A stretch of 64,000 nucleotides of DNA, taken from the NCBI GenBank assembly GCA_028288285.1, contig JAQBNZ010000156.1, positions 37,656-101,655 on the forward strand, given 5' to 3'. A program made the position numbers and the translations under genes. Origin of the DNA: Mucilaginibacter sp. GTDB lineage: Bacteria; Bacteroidota; Bacteroidia; Sphingobacteriales; Sphingobacteriaceae. This document shows positions 19,658 to 28,735 of this stretch, one piece after another (positions within the stretch are counted from its first letter, which is position 1; the number at the start of each line of letters is the position of its first letter). The notes beneath the pieces were generated by a model that searched no databases, was not told where the DNA came from, and saw nothing but the letters and a program-made list of their open reading frames with translations.

Positions 19658-20251
19658 TCATCCTATCAGCCACGCGCGGTTGGCTGCTAAAAATTCACAA
19701 GGATTATAATGTAATTCGGTACTGCGGGTTTTTGTTAGAGGTGTTGCCGGGTTGCCTGCAACAATTGCGCCCGGTGCCACGGACTTGCTCACTACCGCCC
19801 TTGCCCCTACTACCGCGCCGCGGCCAAGCGTTACTCCCGGCAATATCATAGCCCCCTGGCCTATCCAAACATAATCTTCAATAACCACATCTTTTGCTAT
19901 TTGTACCCAATGGGGATCAGTTACGTCATGGGTGGCCGTTAATATTTCTACTCTATCATTGATGCATACCCTTTCGCCAATAATAATATTTGCATGCAAT
20001 ACCATATAAGCGCGACCGATGAATGAAAAACTACCAACAGTTAACCTGCTTTTACGCCCATCAAACTTTGCCTCACCAATTTCGGCACGTTCATCAATTG
20101 TGGCACCCTGTTTTATTAGTTTGCGACGGCGGCTGTTCATCTTTAAAACCTGCGAAAATAACAGGATCCGCTTTGCCCAGGCACGGTTAAACGCTTTTGA
20201 ACCCAAAGGAAATTTAGCACGGTTACTCCACAAATAATTTAAACTCGCCAT
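19658..20251 (-). CDS. Hexapeptide-repeat acetyltransferase (NodL/LacA-like)
   Basis: A 197-aa left-handed beta-helix acetyltransferase. Repeats begin near residue 50 (GATIDERAEIGEAKF); the catalytic His is in LTATHDVTDP, and the C-terminal coils GRGAVVGARAVVSKSVAP and GAIVAGNPATPL close the helix. It is inferred to O-acetylate a sugar of the polysaccharide using acetyl-CoA. Its ATG overlaps the stop codon of the upstream glycosyltransferase by one base (TAATG), so the two are translationally coupled and probably act in the same branch of synthesis. Confidence 0.9.
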   Translation of the reverse strand: MASLNYLWSNRAKFPLGSKAFNRAWAKRILLFSQVLKMNSRRRKLIKQGATIDERAEIGEAKFDGRKSRLTVGSFSFIGRAYMVLHANIIIGERVCINDRVEILTATHDVTDPHWVQIAKDVVIEDYVWIGQGAMILPGVTLGRGAVVGARAVVSKSVAPGAIVAGNPATPLTKTRSTELHYNPCEFLAANRAWLIG

Positions 20252-21381
20252 TAAAACCCAAGTAATAAATTTAATAGTTGTTTGGATACCGTATCTACAT
20301 CAGTACTTACCGAAGATATGGTATCCCTCGAACTATAAAACTCTTTAAAGTTACCCTTTTTATAGTAAAAAACGTCATCAGGGATGATCTTTTCAATTCC
20401 GCGTGCATGCCACAATCGCGAGACACTTATTACAGGCAAACCATGCTCGCGCATAGCTGCAAAAGACCCGCTTTTATCTGTAATAAACACCGGGGTTGTT
20501 GTTATACCTATATCGGCACTTTTCAATTCTGCAGAGATGCACTCCGCTGGTTGTTTACCTATAACGGCTACCTGCAACCCGGCGGACTGCCATTGTTTTA
20601 TCCAATTATGCTGCTCAGGCCCACAGTGCCCTAAAAGCTTTAAAGTAGGGTTAATATTAAATTCTTTAGTGTAAGCGGCAACCTCATGTGCAAAAGCATG
20701 CACCGGTGCACCATGATGGATATTTCCAAAGATAACCATGCTAAGGTTCTCTCTTTCAGTTTTAATATATGGTGCTTGTGTAATACTCGGGATATTTGAA
20801 AATAGCGGTAAATAATGCGCATCATAACCCATTTTAGCCAGGTGCAATTTATAAAGCTGCGATTGTGTTGTGATAATGGCAGGTTTTAAATTTTTAAGCA
20901 TGGAACTGATCAGTTTCTTTTGCATCCATCCCCACGCAATATGTTTTACAGGTGATTCTTTATCCATTCCTACCCAAAGCTCATGGATCATAACATGCCA
21001 CCTGGCTAACGTATTTAAGGAAAGCAATAACTTACTTAAGCCGGTTTTTAATCCCTTTACATGAAAGCCGAAAGGAACAAACTGCAAGCTTATCCATTGA
21101 GGGGCCAACTTATCAATATAGCATTTTGCAGCGGCAAATTTTTCCTGATCAGGCAAGGTTGATGCAATACGTAAAACAGGCACATCAATATTATCTACTG
21201 ATTGGGCACCTTCAAAATTATCCGTAACATACCTGTCGTTTATTGAAATGATAGCGCATTGGTTATTTTCTTTTATTAAAGCTGCTGCAAGGCGGCGACT
21301 ATAATCGCCTACACCATCACGGCCTGGCTCAAGCGCGCTGCATAAAAAAACAATGCTAAAGTTATTTCCTTGGTGCGTCAT
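20251..21381 (-). CDS. GT4-like glycosyltransferase
   Basis: A 376-aa GT-B fold protein. The N-terminus has FSIVFLCSALEPGRDGVGDYS, a GT4-like Gly-rich acceptor loop, and the C-terminal half has LSMVIFGNIHHGAP, LKLLGHCGPEQ and IGITTTPVFITDKSGSFAAM. The last region replaces the usual E-x7-E motif with a weaker version, so family assignment is less certain than for its neighbours. It starts a sub-run read towards lower coordinates; the plus-strand zinc-ribbon gene lies upstream of it, divergent, across a 230-base gap. Specificity unknown. Confidence 0.78.
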   Translation of the reverse strand: MTHQGNNFSIVFLCSALEPGRDGVGDYSRRLAAALIKENNQCAIISINDRYVTDNFEGAQSVDNIDVPVLRIASTLPDQEKFAAAKCYIDKLAPQWISLQFVPFGFHVKGLKTGLSKLLLSLNTLARWHVMIHELWVGMDKESPVKHIAWGWMQKKLISSMLKNLKPAIITTQSQLYKLHLAKMGYDAHYLPLFSNIPSITQAPYIKTERENLSMVIFGNIHHGAPVHAFAHEVAAYTKEFNINPTLKLLGHCGPEQHNWIKQWQSAGLQVAVIGKQPAECISAELKSADIGITTTPVFITDKSGSFAAMREHGLPVISVSRLWHARGIEKIIPDDVFYYKKGNFKEFYSSRDTISSVSTDVDTVSKQLLNLLLGF

Positions 21382-21611
21382 CAGGTTAATGCGGGTAAAC
21401 CTTTAATATTAGTCATTTAATTTAAGCAGTAGAAATAAATAGCTTGTTTGTAACCCAACCATTAGTTTTTCCGTATATGGATCAATATTTAAAGGCTTAA
21501 GAAACTATTATCATAATAAGTTGCGATATTACTTTTTAATTAAGACATTGCAATTAAACCATTAAATATTAATTATAACTAAGCAGGTAAATAGTTTACG
21601 CCAATCTATAC

Positions 21612-21794
21612 ATGAACAAGCCCTTTTTATATTGCAAGAAATGCAAACAACCTTACCATTATAAAAACCCAACCCCTTTTTTGCTTAGTACTTTACTGTT
21701 TTTTTTACCCATAAAAACTTTTTTTTGTGCCCGGTGTATGAAAAACAGATACCGGATAATGGATAGTAGTGAAGTAAGAAAATACCAGATTTAA
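21612..21794 (+). CDS. 60-aa zinc-ribbon-like small protein
   Basis: I do not recognise a named family. The 60-aa product has two CxxC pairs (residues 8-11 CKKC and 39-42 CARC), separated by a hydrophobic stretch at about 23-38, then a basic tail with KNRYRI. Two CxxC pairs suggest zinc binding, and the hydrophobic segment could be membrane-facing. The ATG has an AT-rich leader and no Shine-Dalgarno, as usual here. The stop codon directly abuts the end of the convergent acetyltransferase at 21795. It interrupts an otherwise minus-strand region. Ordered codons and paired Cys favour a real gene, but no function is assigned. Confidence 0.55.
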   Translation: MNKPFLYCKKCKQPYHYKNPTPFLLSTLLFFLPIKTFFCARCMKNRYRIMDSSEVRKYQI

Positions 21795-22328
21795 TTATTG
21801 CAACAATCTGCGATAAGACAACCGGTAGTTTAATTCTGTTTGGCGCGTACGGATAAATTGAGCCGGCACACCGCCAACAATTGCAAAAGGCTTAACATCT
21901 TTAGTAACAACCGAACCTGCGGCTATTACCGCTCCTTTGCCTATAGTTACACCTGGTAATATTGTTGCACGCGAACCTATAAATACATAATCTTCTATAA
22001 TAACCGGTAAATCTCTGCTTGCAAATACCAGTGAATCGGGATCATGGTCTGCCGAGAGGATCAATACCTCTTGCGAGATAGAAACATTATTGCCAATGGT
22101 AATACTGCTTTTGTTATCTATACGGCACTTACCATTTATTACTGAATTGCTGCCGATAGCAAAATGCCGTGTGCAATCAAACGTACAATCCATTAATATA
22201 GCTGTATTTTGGCCAATACTATATTTCATTATATAACAATAATACCACTGACGGATAGTATGACTTGGGATGCTTGCCACCCACCGGTTACAAATGTATA
22301 TCCTTAATTCAGCAAGTATCCGCCTCAT
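21795..22328 (-). CDS. Hexapeptide-repeat acetyltransferase
   Basis: A 177-aa WcaF/maltose-acetyltransferase-like left-handed beta-helix protein. Repeats include [34 protein letters not shown] with catalytic His in LSADHDPDS, and the C-terminal [20 protein letters not shown] and [12 protein letters not shown]. It probably acetylates the glycan in the cytoplasm. It starts directly after the stop of the upstream glycosyltransferase (no gap), so it belongs to that operon and is the last gene before the plus-strand zinc-ribbon gene. Confidence 0.9.
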   Translation of the reverse strand: MRRILAELRIYICNRWVASIPSHTIRQWYYCYIMKYSIGQNTAILMDCTFDCTRHFAIGSNSVINGKCRIDNKSSITIGNNVSISQEVLILSADHDPDSLVFASRDLPVIIEDYVFIGSRATILPGVTIGKGAVIAAGSVVTKDVKPFAIVGGVPAQFIRTRQTELNYRLSYRRLLQ

Positions 22329-23447
22329 TTAATTTATTTTAGTTTGCCAAAATCTTTCTCTGATAGTATCAAAGTTAAATTTTTCGCATGCCAGTTTCTT
22401 TGCATTTTCAGATACTTCACCCTTGTTCTTTATCAGTTCATTAATCGCTATTACCATATCATCTACTGTTAATGTTGTACAACATATGGCGGCGTTTGCT
22501 TCTTTTAACATTTTATAGGCCGCGCTGTCTGCAGGGCCATGATAAAGTACAGACCCTGGTGATGCCAAATAACCCACCATTTTTGTTGACAAGCTGTACA
22601 TATAAAATTCCGGATTGTTAAATTTTATCGGAAGATAGAGAATTGTTGCCATATCCATCTCCTGTTTAATAGCTTCATCACTAATGAAATTAGTACGGTA
22701 TTCTACTTTATAATGTCTGTTCTTTAAAAAATCAAGCTGTTGTGTACCGCGCATTATCAGTTTAAATTCAATACACTGAGTTGATATTATATCCAAAGCA
22801 TCCGCAAGCACTTTAAATAATGGGTAATACCCAAGGTGTAATAAGCCGGAAAAGTAAATTATAACCGGTTCTTCTTTATTAATTTTCCGTGGAGATGAAA
22901 ACTCGTCCGGAAGGACGCCATCTGTAATAATCTCGTAGTGCTGATAATTAAACAGGCGTTGGTACTCCTGCCCTAATTCAGTTGAGATAACCAAACGGCG
23001 ATGTGCCTTATTCCAAAGATACTGGGTATCTGTAAAATTAGTATTTGTGGTTAAATAGTGATCATGAAACGATACCCAAAGATGTTTGCCATTAAGCAAC
23101 TCATCTTTACATAAAGCCATTGCATAGGGCCCATGGTGTATCATATGGATAGTATCGTAATCCACACTTTGTGCAGCGTTTTGTATTTGCCGCATGGTAT
23201 TGAACTTAAAAACTTTTTGTCTTAACCAAATAAATAGGTTACGTATTTTCCACCTCATCCATAGCCTGTGCAATGGAAATGTGGGAACAATAACTTCTGC
23301 AATTTCACCGGGTGGAAGTTTCCCCGGTGTTTCGGTTACTCCGATAGAATATACGCTATTTTCAGCACCCTTATATAAACGGCGCAAAACGCGTGAGGCG
23401 CCCCCGTTTCTGTAAAGTGAAAGAGGTTGAAAGGAAAGTATTTTCAA
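22329..23447 (-). CDS. GT4-like glycosyltransferase
   Basis: A 372-aa GT-B-like protein. Support comes from the N-terminal MKILSFQPLSLYRNGGASRV with a Gly-rich loop, the IHMIHHGPYAMAL strand, VIIYFSGLLHLGYYPLFKVL at the start of the donor domain, and YMYSLSTKMVGYLASPG, which stands in place of the classical E-x7-E motif. It is weaker than the canonical GT4 members but has the same architecture and length. It lies 12 bases downstream of another divergent GT4 gene, suggesting the two act in succession on the same acceptor. Specificity unknown. Confidence 0.75.
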   Translation of the reverse strand: MKILSFQPLSLYRNGGASRVLRRLYKGAENSVYSIGVTETPGKLPPGEIAEVIVPTFPLHRLWMRWKIRNLFIWLRQKVFKFNTMRQIQNAAQSVDYDTIHMIHHGPYAMALCKDELLNGKHLWVSFHDHYLTTNTNFTDTQYLWNKAHRRLVISTELGQEYQRLFNYQHYEIITDGVLPDEFSSPRKINKEEPVIIYFSGLLHLGYYPLFKVLADALDIISTQCIEFKLIMRGTQQLDFLKNRHYKVEYRTNFISDEAIKQEMDMATILYLPIKFNNPEFYMYSLSTKMVGYLASPGSVLYHGPADSAAYKMLKEANAAICCTTLTVDDMVIAINELIKNKGEVSENAKKLACEKFNFDTIRERFWQTKIN

Positions 23448-23459
23448 GACAATAACATT

Positions 23460-24629
23460 TTAACTATTTATAACCGATACCATTTTTTTTCGCATTGGTA
23501 GTGTACCAACCTCTATCTGCACCAAATTTTGCGCGTTTTTCAATAGGTGCAAAATCTGTTTTTTATCTCTCAACAAACTCATAGCATTGGTAATATCTCC
23601 TTTTTGGGTGGATGATACAGTTATTGCTGCCTTATGCTCAACCAGATATTTGATCATAGCCGAATAAGCCGGTCCAACGGCTATTATAGGTACGCCACAG
23701 GCAAGATATTCGCTCATTTTTGTAGCTATATTAAATTGAGACATATTACGTAGTTCATTCTTAAAACTAATAGGAAGTAATACCGCATCGTAATTACGCA
23801 TAGTAGCTTGCACTTCATGTGGCACTATACGCCCTTTAAAGTGTACTCCATGCACCTGCAGGCCTTTGGGCAACTCATCAACACCCGAATAGATGTGCAG
23901 TTGTGTATCTGTGCCTTTAAGCGCATCAGCAACAGCTATCAACGCATCTCGCTGCCAGTTAGCCACCGCTCCAAAATAACCTATCCTTAAGGGTTTATTT
24001 ATGTTAACAACATACTCTTCCACAGCGTCAGCTATATTTGACGAACCGAACAACACAGTTGATTCTATCCCGAAACGCGATTTATAAAATTCCTGCATAG
24101 CCGGGCTTATTACAAAAACATGTTTTGCTTCACATAAATGCTTCGCAAAAACAGGTTGAATATATGGAGGGTATTGCCAGTTGCCATTTACATATTTAAT
24201 TAAATGATCATCCATTATCCACGTAATATATTTTACCGGGCGATGCTTCTGAAGTTCATGCAGAGTATAAATGGCATTGGCTCCTTGTGGACAAACCAAG
24301 GCACATAATTCCCTATTACCTTTAAATTTATTATTTATAACTGTGGCAGCATAACGCGCATGCTGCCTTATCATGGTTGGTGCTCTGCTAATTTTTGCTG
24401 ATAGTGTACGGCCAAGTACATTGCGTACCTTATCACTATCCCATGATGATGGAAGATTAATACTTTTGCCTGAAAAACTGCCTGTTGCAGGAATATCCGT
24501 TGCAAAACGGTTAACGTAAATAAAATAAGATATATCATCCAAATTGTTGCCTAATACACGCTGTAGGGTTAAGCCCCCACCATGCAAATCAGATACCGAC
24601 ATTTCTGAAAGGTAAAAATCAAACTTCAT
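23460..24629 (-). CDS. GT4-like glycosyltransferase
   Basis: A 389-aa GT-B protein. Visible features are SDLHGGGLTLQRVLGNNL (Gly-rich acceptor loop), ITWIMDDHLIKYV, the donor-domain start LRIGYFGAVANWQRDALIAV, and ISFKNELRNMSQFNIATKM plus SEYLACGVPIIAVGP, a degenerate E-x7-E region followed by the conserved GVPIIA. It probably transfers a sugar to the repeat unit in the cytoplasm. It is followed 12 bases later by the glycosyltransferase at 22329-23447. Donor and acceptor are unknown. Confidence 0.8.
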   Translation of the reverse strand: MKFDFYLSEMSVSDLHGGGLTLQRVLGNNLDDISYFIYVNRFATDIPATGSFSGKSINLPSSWDSDKVRNVLGRTLSAKISRAPTMIRQHARYAATVINNKFKGNRELCALVCPQGANAIYTLHELQKHRPVKYITWIMDDHLIKYVNGNWQYPPYIQPVFAKHLCEAKHVFVISPAMQEFYKSRFGIESTVLFGSSNIADAVEEYVVNINKPLRIGYFGAVANWQRDALIAVADALKGTDTQLHIYSGVDELPKGLQVHGVHFKGRIVPHEVQATMRNYDAVLLPISFKNELRNMSQFNIATKMSEYLACGVPIIAVGPAYSAMIKYLVEHKAAITVSSTQKGDITNAMSLLRDKKQILHLLKNAQNLVQIEVGTLPMRKKMVSVINS

Positions 24630-24647
24630 TATATACTTTTCCTTATA

Positions 24648-25478
24648 CTATGTTAAATCTTTTATATCGATATATTGCTTCCAAAAACTGAGGTGTTTAT
24701 ACCAGGCATGACAGCCCAAAGGTAATTTATCGCCATTTAACCGCAATGAATCTGCAAGATTATATTCAAAACTAAATTTTAAAGCACTCATTGGGTCGGC
24801 TACTTTAAATTCGGGAAACAACTGCGGGATAACCTCTGACCATACCAGGTCTTCATTTAAATGAAAATTTGCAAAGTAAAACCCAAACTTCCCACTAATA
24901 TAAACCTCGTATCTATTGTGAGTGAACTTATTTAGCCTGGTACGTAACTTTGATGAGTGCGATAGAAACAGCTTATACATTAACCACTCCAAACGAAACT
25001 TGCTCATGGAGCTTAACACTTTTATACATGACCGTACATTCCTGATAGAAAAGCCTGAATTACATCCATTTGATAAAGACGCGCCTGGTTTAGCTTCCCA
25101 ATATCCTTCAAAAAATGGGGCTCCTATAAAATCGAAATTAAAGGCGCCTGTATCTTCAAAATCTGAATGGAAAATATAGGCATCTAATTCATAAGTGAGC
25201 ATGTATTGGTAATTACTAAACAGACTGTAAAAATCCAGACTCAGCTTCATTTTGTTGTATTGCTCTACCGATGATAGCCATTGGGGCTCTACCGGTTTAA
25301 GTTGCAATTCGGGGTAAAGCGAAGTATATATAACGGTATCCATCCCATCAGGATAAATCAAAAAGCAATTATATTTTGTTAGTTGCGCGTGTGCCGCTTT
25401 AAGTGAAATGATCTCATCGGCAGATGGTACCGGTTTATGAACGGGTATAATTATGCAAAGACTGACGTTTCCGCTCAT
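24648..25478 (-). CDS. DUF5672 family protein
   Basis: A 276-aa protein matching the DUF5672 pattern known from polysaccharide loci: CIIIPVHKPVPSADEI at the N-terminus, a central ELDAYIFHSDF with an acidic cluster, FDFIGAPFFEGYWE, and GCNSGFSIRNVRSCIKVL. The ELDAY and NSGFSIRN features recall GT-A glycosyltransferases, so a glycosyltransferase role is plausible though not proven. It overlaps the upstream GT2 gene by four bases, indicating coupled translation. No signal peptide or membrane segment is seen, so it is presumably cytoplasmic. Confidence 0.82.
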   Translation of the reverse strand: MSGNVSLCIIIPVHKPVPSADEIISLKAAHAQLTKYNCFLIYPDGMDTVIYTSLYPELQLKPVEPQWLSSVEQYNKMKLSLDFYSLFSNYQYMLTYELDAYIFHSDFEDTGAFNFDFIGAPFFEGYWEAKPGASLSNGCNSGFSIRNVRSCIKVLSSMSKFRLEWLMYKLFLSHSSKLRTRLNKFTHNRYEVYISGKFGFYFANFHLNEDLVWSEVIPQLFPEFKVADPMSALKFSFEYNLADSLRLNGDKLPLGCHAWYKHLSFWKQYIDIKDLT

Positions 25479-26416
25479 TTAAATAACATATTTAAACGCC
25501 TATTGATACGAATTTTTAACAGGCTTAACCTGCCGTTCAGTTGTAGAAAAGTCTTGTACGATTTAACCCCATCATTATAAAACGCTGCTTTTATTGCTGC
25601 CTTTACATCATGTGTAAACTTATACTTAAACACCCTAAAGCGAATATATTTTTCAAGCAAATGAGTCTTAAACTCTGCTTCGGTTATCATACCATCATCT
25701 TTCAGAATCTTTAAAATCTGAAGTTCTTCCAGATTGTTGTTGCCCGTACTGTACATTTTACCGCTCACATCCTTATCATGCTTACGGAAATAGTTTAACA
25801 CCTTACCAGATATAAAGACATCGCCCTGTTTGGCCATCTCTATATAAAATAACCAGTCGCCACTCATTTTAAAGGCAGTATACCTTTGAGATATATTACT
25901 ATACTGCGCTTTTCTGAAAATAAGCATGCTTGCATTCCAGATAGAGCAATGAGTTGTTAAATATTGTGCTATATATTTTTTACCGTGTATATATTCGGCA
26001 AGCTTATTATGGGTCGAGGTTTGTAATATGATGTTGTCATCATTTATAGTATGTGTTTGCACATAAGCTAATACGCATCCCCTGTTATCATCTAAACTCT
26101 GCACTAAGGTTTCTAATAGCGTTGGCTCGCACCAATCGTCACTTTCGGCTATCCATATGTATTCTCCTGCAGCTAATTCAATTCCCTTTTTCCACTGATA
26201 AAAAGGGCCGCCACTATTAATTTCATTAAAAACAATATGGCTTACTTTAAGGTGCTCACGGTATTGCTCAATAATCTGTTTGCTATTATCTGCAGAGCAG
26301 TCATCTAAAATTATTAATTCAAAATCTTGGTACGTTTGTGCCAACACAGAATCAATCCTTTGCGTTAAATAAGGGGCATGATTATAATTTGGTATGATGA
26401 CTGATACTTTAGGCAC
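25475..26416 (-). CDS. GT2 family glycosyltransferase
   Basis: A 313-aa inverting GT-A enzyme. The N-terminus is canonical: KVSVIIPNYNHAPYLTQRI, ELIILDDCSADNS and YIWIAESDDWCEP (metal-binding DxD-like ESDD). The later MSGDWLFYIEMAKQG and YFRKHDKDVSG segments are typical of GT2 members that modify capsule or O-antigen. It is predicted to add one sugar of the repeat unit. It overlaps the GT4 gene upstream by eight bases and the DUF5672 gene downstream by four. Sugar donor unknown. Confidence 0.93.
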   Translation of the reverse strand: MPKVSVIIPNYNHAPYLTQRIDSVLAQTYQDFELIILDDCSADNSKQIIEQYREHLKVSHIVFNEINSGGPFYQWKKGIELAAGEYIWIAESDDWCEPTLLETLVQSLDDNRGCVLAYVQTHTINDDNIILQTSTHNKLAEYIHGKKYIAQYLTTHCSIWNASMLIFRKAQYSNISQRYTAFKMSGDWLFYIEMAKQGDVFISGKVLNYFRKHDKDVSGKMYSTGNNNLEELQILKILKDDGMITEAEFKTHLLEKYIRFRVFKYKFTHDVKAAIKAAFYNDGVKSYKTFLQLNGRLSLLKIRINRRLNMLFK

Positions 26417-27563
26417 TTTTAGCTTCCATTAACTGTTCAATCAACTGCATAATTTTAGGTGCGGCAACGTTAACATCAAAATCTGCAATTAACTTACCAG
26501 CCTGCTCCCCCATTTTAAGGCGTAGATTTTCATCATCCATCAATATTAATAGTTGTATTGCCAGTTGGTTTACATCGCCATAAGAAATAACCAAACCGTT
26601 CTCGCCATTTTTTATAAACTCAGGCATACCACCCGAATTCTCAAAGCAAACAACTGGTTTATTTAACGCAGCAGCCTCAATAGCTACCAGCGGAAATGGA
26701 TCTTCGCGAGAGGTGAGTGCAAAAACATCAAACAACTGGAAATAGTTTTGAGGAGATACTTTTGTACCGGTAAAAACTATCTTGTCGGTTATACCTAAAA
26801 GTTTTGCCTCGTAAGTATACTGGCAGGAAAATTCGTGAGTTACTGCTCCTACCCAAACCAACTTAATATTATTATCGGGCCGAATCTTAGCCAACACAAC
26901 AGCAAGCTGTGTAAATAGGTCAATACCTTTTCTCCAGGATGTTAACCCACTCCCTCCTATAATAAATTCGTTGCTGAGTCCTAATTCTTCCTTAGCTGTG
27001 TTTACAGAGATTGATGGCTTTTTAATAGCGCCTAACGATATAAACGCGTAAACATTAGTAATTTTTTTAAGTGGAACAGAATAATTATCTATAAGATTTT
27101 TTAGGGTGCTTTGTGATACCGAGATAATGTGATCAACAGCATTAATATTATTATTAGTTACAAAGCCTGTATAGTAAGACTTTATTGTAAAATCGTTTTC
27201 ATGCACGTGGCAAATTATGGGACATTTAAATTTAACTTTAATAACAGGCGCTAAATCCAGGCACACTACCGTGTTTAAATACACCAGGTCAAAAGATTCT
27301 TTAAGCAGCAGGGTTGGTAAGGTAATGCTGTTGTCTTCCACCGTCTTAATCATGCGCTTTACTATACGCTGCGGTAATGTTTTTTGAGCCGGCAGATAAG
27401 TAGTGGCCAATTGTTTAAAGCTTTCCTCCAGTTCGCCACCATGTTTAAGATAAACAGTAAGCTTATATGTGCCTTGCTTTTTTAACCACCCTAAAAGGTG
27501 GAGTAAAACAATTGGAGCCCCTGTTCTTGATGCATCATGACTAACAAATAGAATCCTTTTCAT
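26409..27563 (-). CDS. GT4 family glycosyltransferase
   Basis: A 384-aa retaining GT-B enzyme. It shows the N-terminal RILFVSHDASRTGAPIVLL, IICHVHEND and an IISVSQSTLKNLID helix, then the donor domain FIIGGSGLTSWRKGIDLF, LVWVGAV, FTGTKVSPQNYF and the E-x7-E motif in LTSREDPFPLVAIEAAALN. SRTGAP plus the SREDPFPLV arrangement is common in Bacteroidota exopolysaccharide glycosyltransferases. It is 8 bases downstream of the next GT4 gene and overlaps the GT2 gene that follows. Specificity unknown. Confidence 0.93.
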   Translation of the reverse strand: MKRILFVSHDASRTGAPIVLLHLLGWLKKQGTYKLTVYLKHGGELEESFKQLATTYLPAQKTLPQRIVKRMIKTVEDNSITLPTLLLKESFDLVYLNTVVCLDLAPVIKVKFKCPIICHVHENDFTIKSYYTGFVTNNNINAVDHIISVSQSTLKNLIDNYSVPLKKITNVYAFISLGAIKKPSISVNTAKEELGLSNEFIIGGSGLTSWRKGIDLFTQLAVVLAKIRPDNNIKLVWVGAVTHEFSCQYTYEAKLLGITDKIVFTGTKVSPQNYFQLFDVFALTSREDPFPLVAIEAAALNKPVVCFENSGGMPEFIKNGENGLVISYGDVNQLAIQLLILMDDENLRLKMGEQAGKLIADFDVNVAAPKIMQLIEQLMEAKSA

Positions 27564-27571
27564 GTGGCTGA

Positions 27572-28735
27572 TTATCCCTTTACAGTAAGTGCGTTTAAAA
27601 TATCTTTTGCGTAATTATAAATATTATCTGAATAATTTAAAGGCTCTACAACCGCTGGTGACTTTAATTGTGTTATGATTTTTTTTGCAAGTTGCTGTGC
27701 ATCATACGGATCAAAAAAATCAACATTGCTGCTTATCTGCTCAATGTGCACTGGTAGGTTTGACAATATAATGAACTTATTTAATGCTTTGGCTTCTTCT
27801 ACTAAAGTGCTCCATCCTTCGTATAACGATGGTTGTATTAACGCAATGCTACCTTTCATTAAAAGCAACTGTTCCTGCCTGTCTAAAACCCCTAAAAATG
27901 CTATATAATCATTTAGTTCATAATCTGATACCTTGTTCAATAACGAATCAATATAGTGTCCTTTGCCCCTGTTCACCTGCAAACTGCCGCTAAAAAGTAT
28001 TTTAAATCTTAAGTCTGGGTCTGCTTGCCTGATAATATGTAATGCATCTAATACCAAGCCTTGGTTCTTATGTTCCCAGAACTGGTTAGGGCTCATCAGA
28101 TATGGTGTATCAATGTTATAACGTTGCTTAATTACATCAATATCCTTCTCATTAAGGGTTGGTAACGAACTGGCAAAACGCAACAGCTTAATATTACATT
28201 TATAGTTAGGATAATATTGCTGCAACTCATTTAATAATGCTTTTGAGCTTAGGACTACTGTATCTGTTGATGCCGTTATCTGCTGTTGTATATTGAGCAT
28301 ATTTGCTCCCTTATCGCCATAATGATGCGGGAATGCCCGATTATTAAAATCAACCAGCCAATGAATCTTATTATTAAAGGCAGCAAATTTATCATCGACA
28401 ATATGGAAGTATGGATAAAGTGAATCTATTTTGTTGAAGTATGTGAATTCCTTGTATAAATCTGTTTGGAAGAACCTTCTTATTAATCCGTTTATTTTTC
28501 GCGCAAAAAGGTTAGCAGGATAGGGCTTAAACAAGATATATTCAATAAAGGGATATTGAATGCTTTTAAGATAAGCAACCGGGGCGTTTGATGAGTAAAA
28601 CAATACTATTCCTGGTTTCTCCGCATCATGTAGTTTATTTAAAGCGGCTATAATGTTATATATATAATTAACAATCCCAGAGTTAGACTGGTTATCAAAA
28701 AAATAATTTAAACCTATAGTAAATCTTTTAGCCAT
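27572..28735 (-). CDS. GT4 family glycosyltransferase
   Basis: A 387-aa GT-B enzyme of the mannosyltransferase-like GT4 group. Evidence is the IGLNYFFDNQSNSGIVNYI start, YLMSPNQFWEHKNQGLVLDA at the donor-domain start, KILFSGSL, YIAFLGVLDRQEQLLLM and the E-x7-E motif in IQPSLYEGWSTLVEEAKAL. The final segment has ILSNLPVHIEQ. It overlaps the upstream epimerase gene by 22 bases, so the start codon lies inside that gene; no later in-frame ATG preserves the first strand. It probably elongates the repeat unit. Confidence 0.92.
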   Translation of the reverse strand: MAKRFTIGLNYFFDNQSNSGIVNYIYNIIAALNKLHDAEKPGIVLFYSSNAPVAYLKSIQYPFIEYILFKPYPANLFARKINGLIRRFFQTDLYKEFTYFNKIDSLYPYFHIVDDKFAAFNNKIHWLVDFNNRAFPHHYGDKGANMLNIQQQITASTDTVVLSSKALLNELQQYYPNYKCNIKLLRFASSLPTLNEKDIDVIKQRYNIDTPYLMSPNQFWEHKNQGLVLDALHIIRQADPDLRFKILFSGSLQVNRGKGHYIDSLLNKVSDYELNDYIAFLGVLDRQEQLLLMKGSIALIQPSLYEGWSTLVEEAKALNKFIILSNLPVHIEQISSNVDFFDPYDAQQLAKKIITQLKSPAVVEPLNYSDNIYNYAKDILNALTVKG

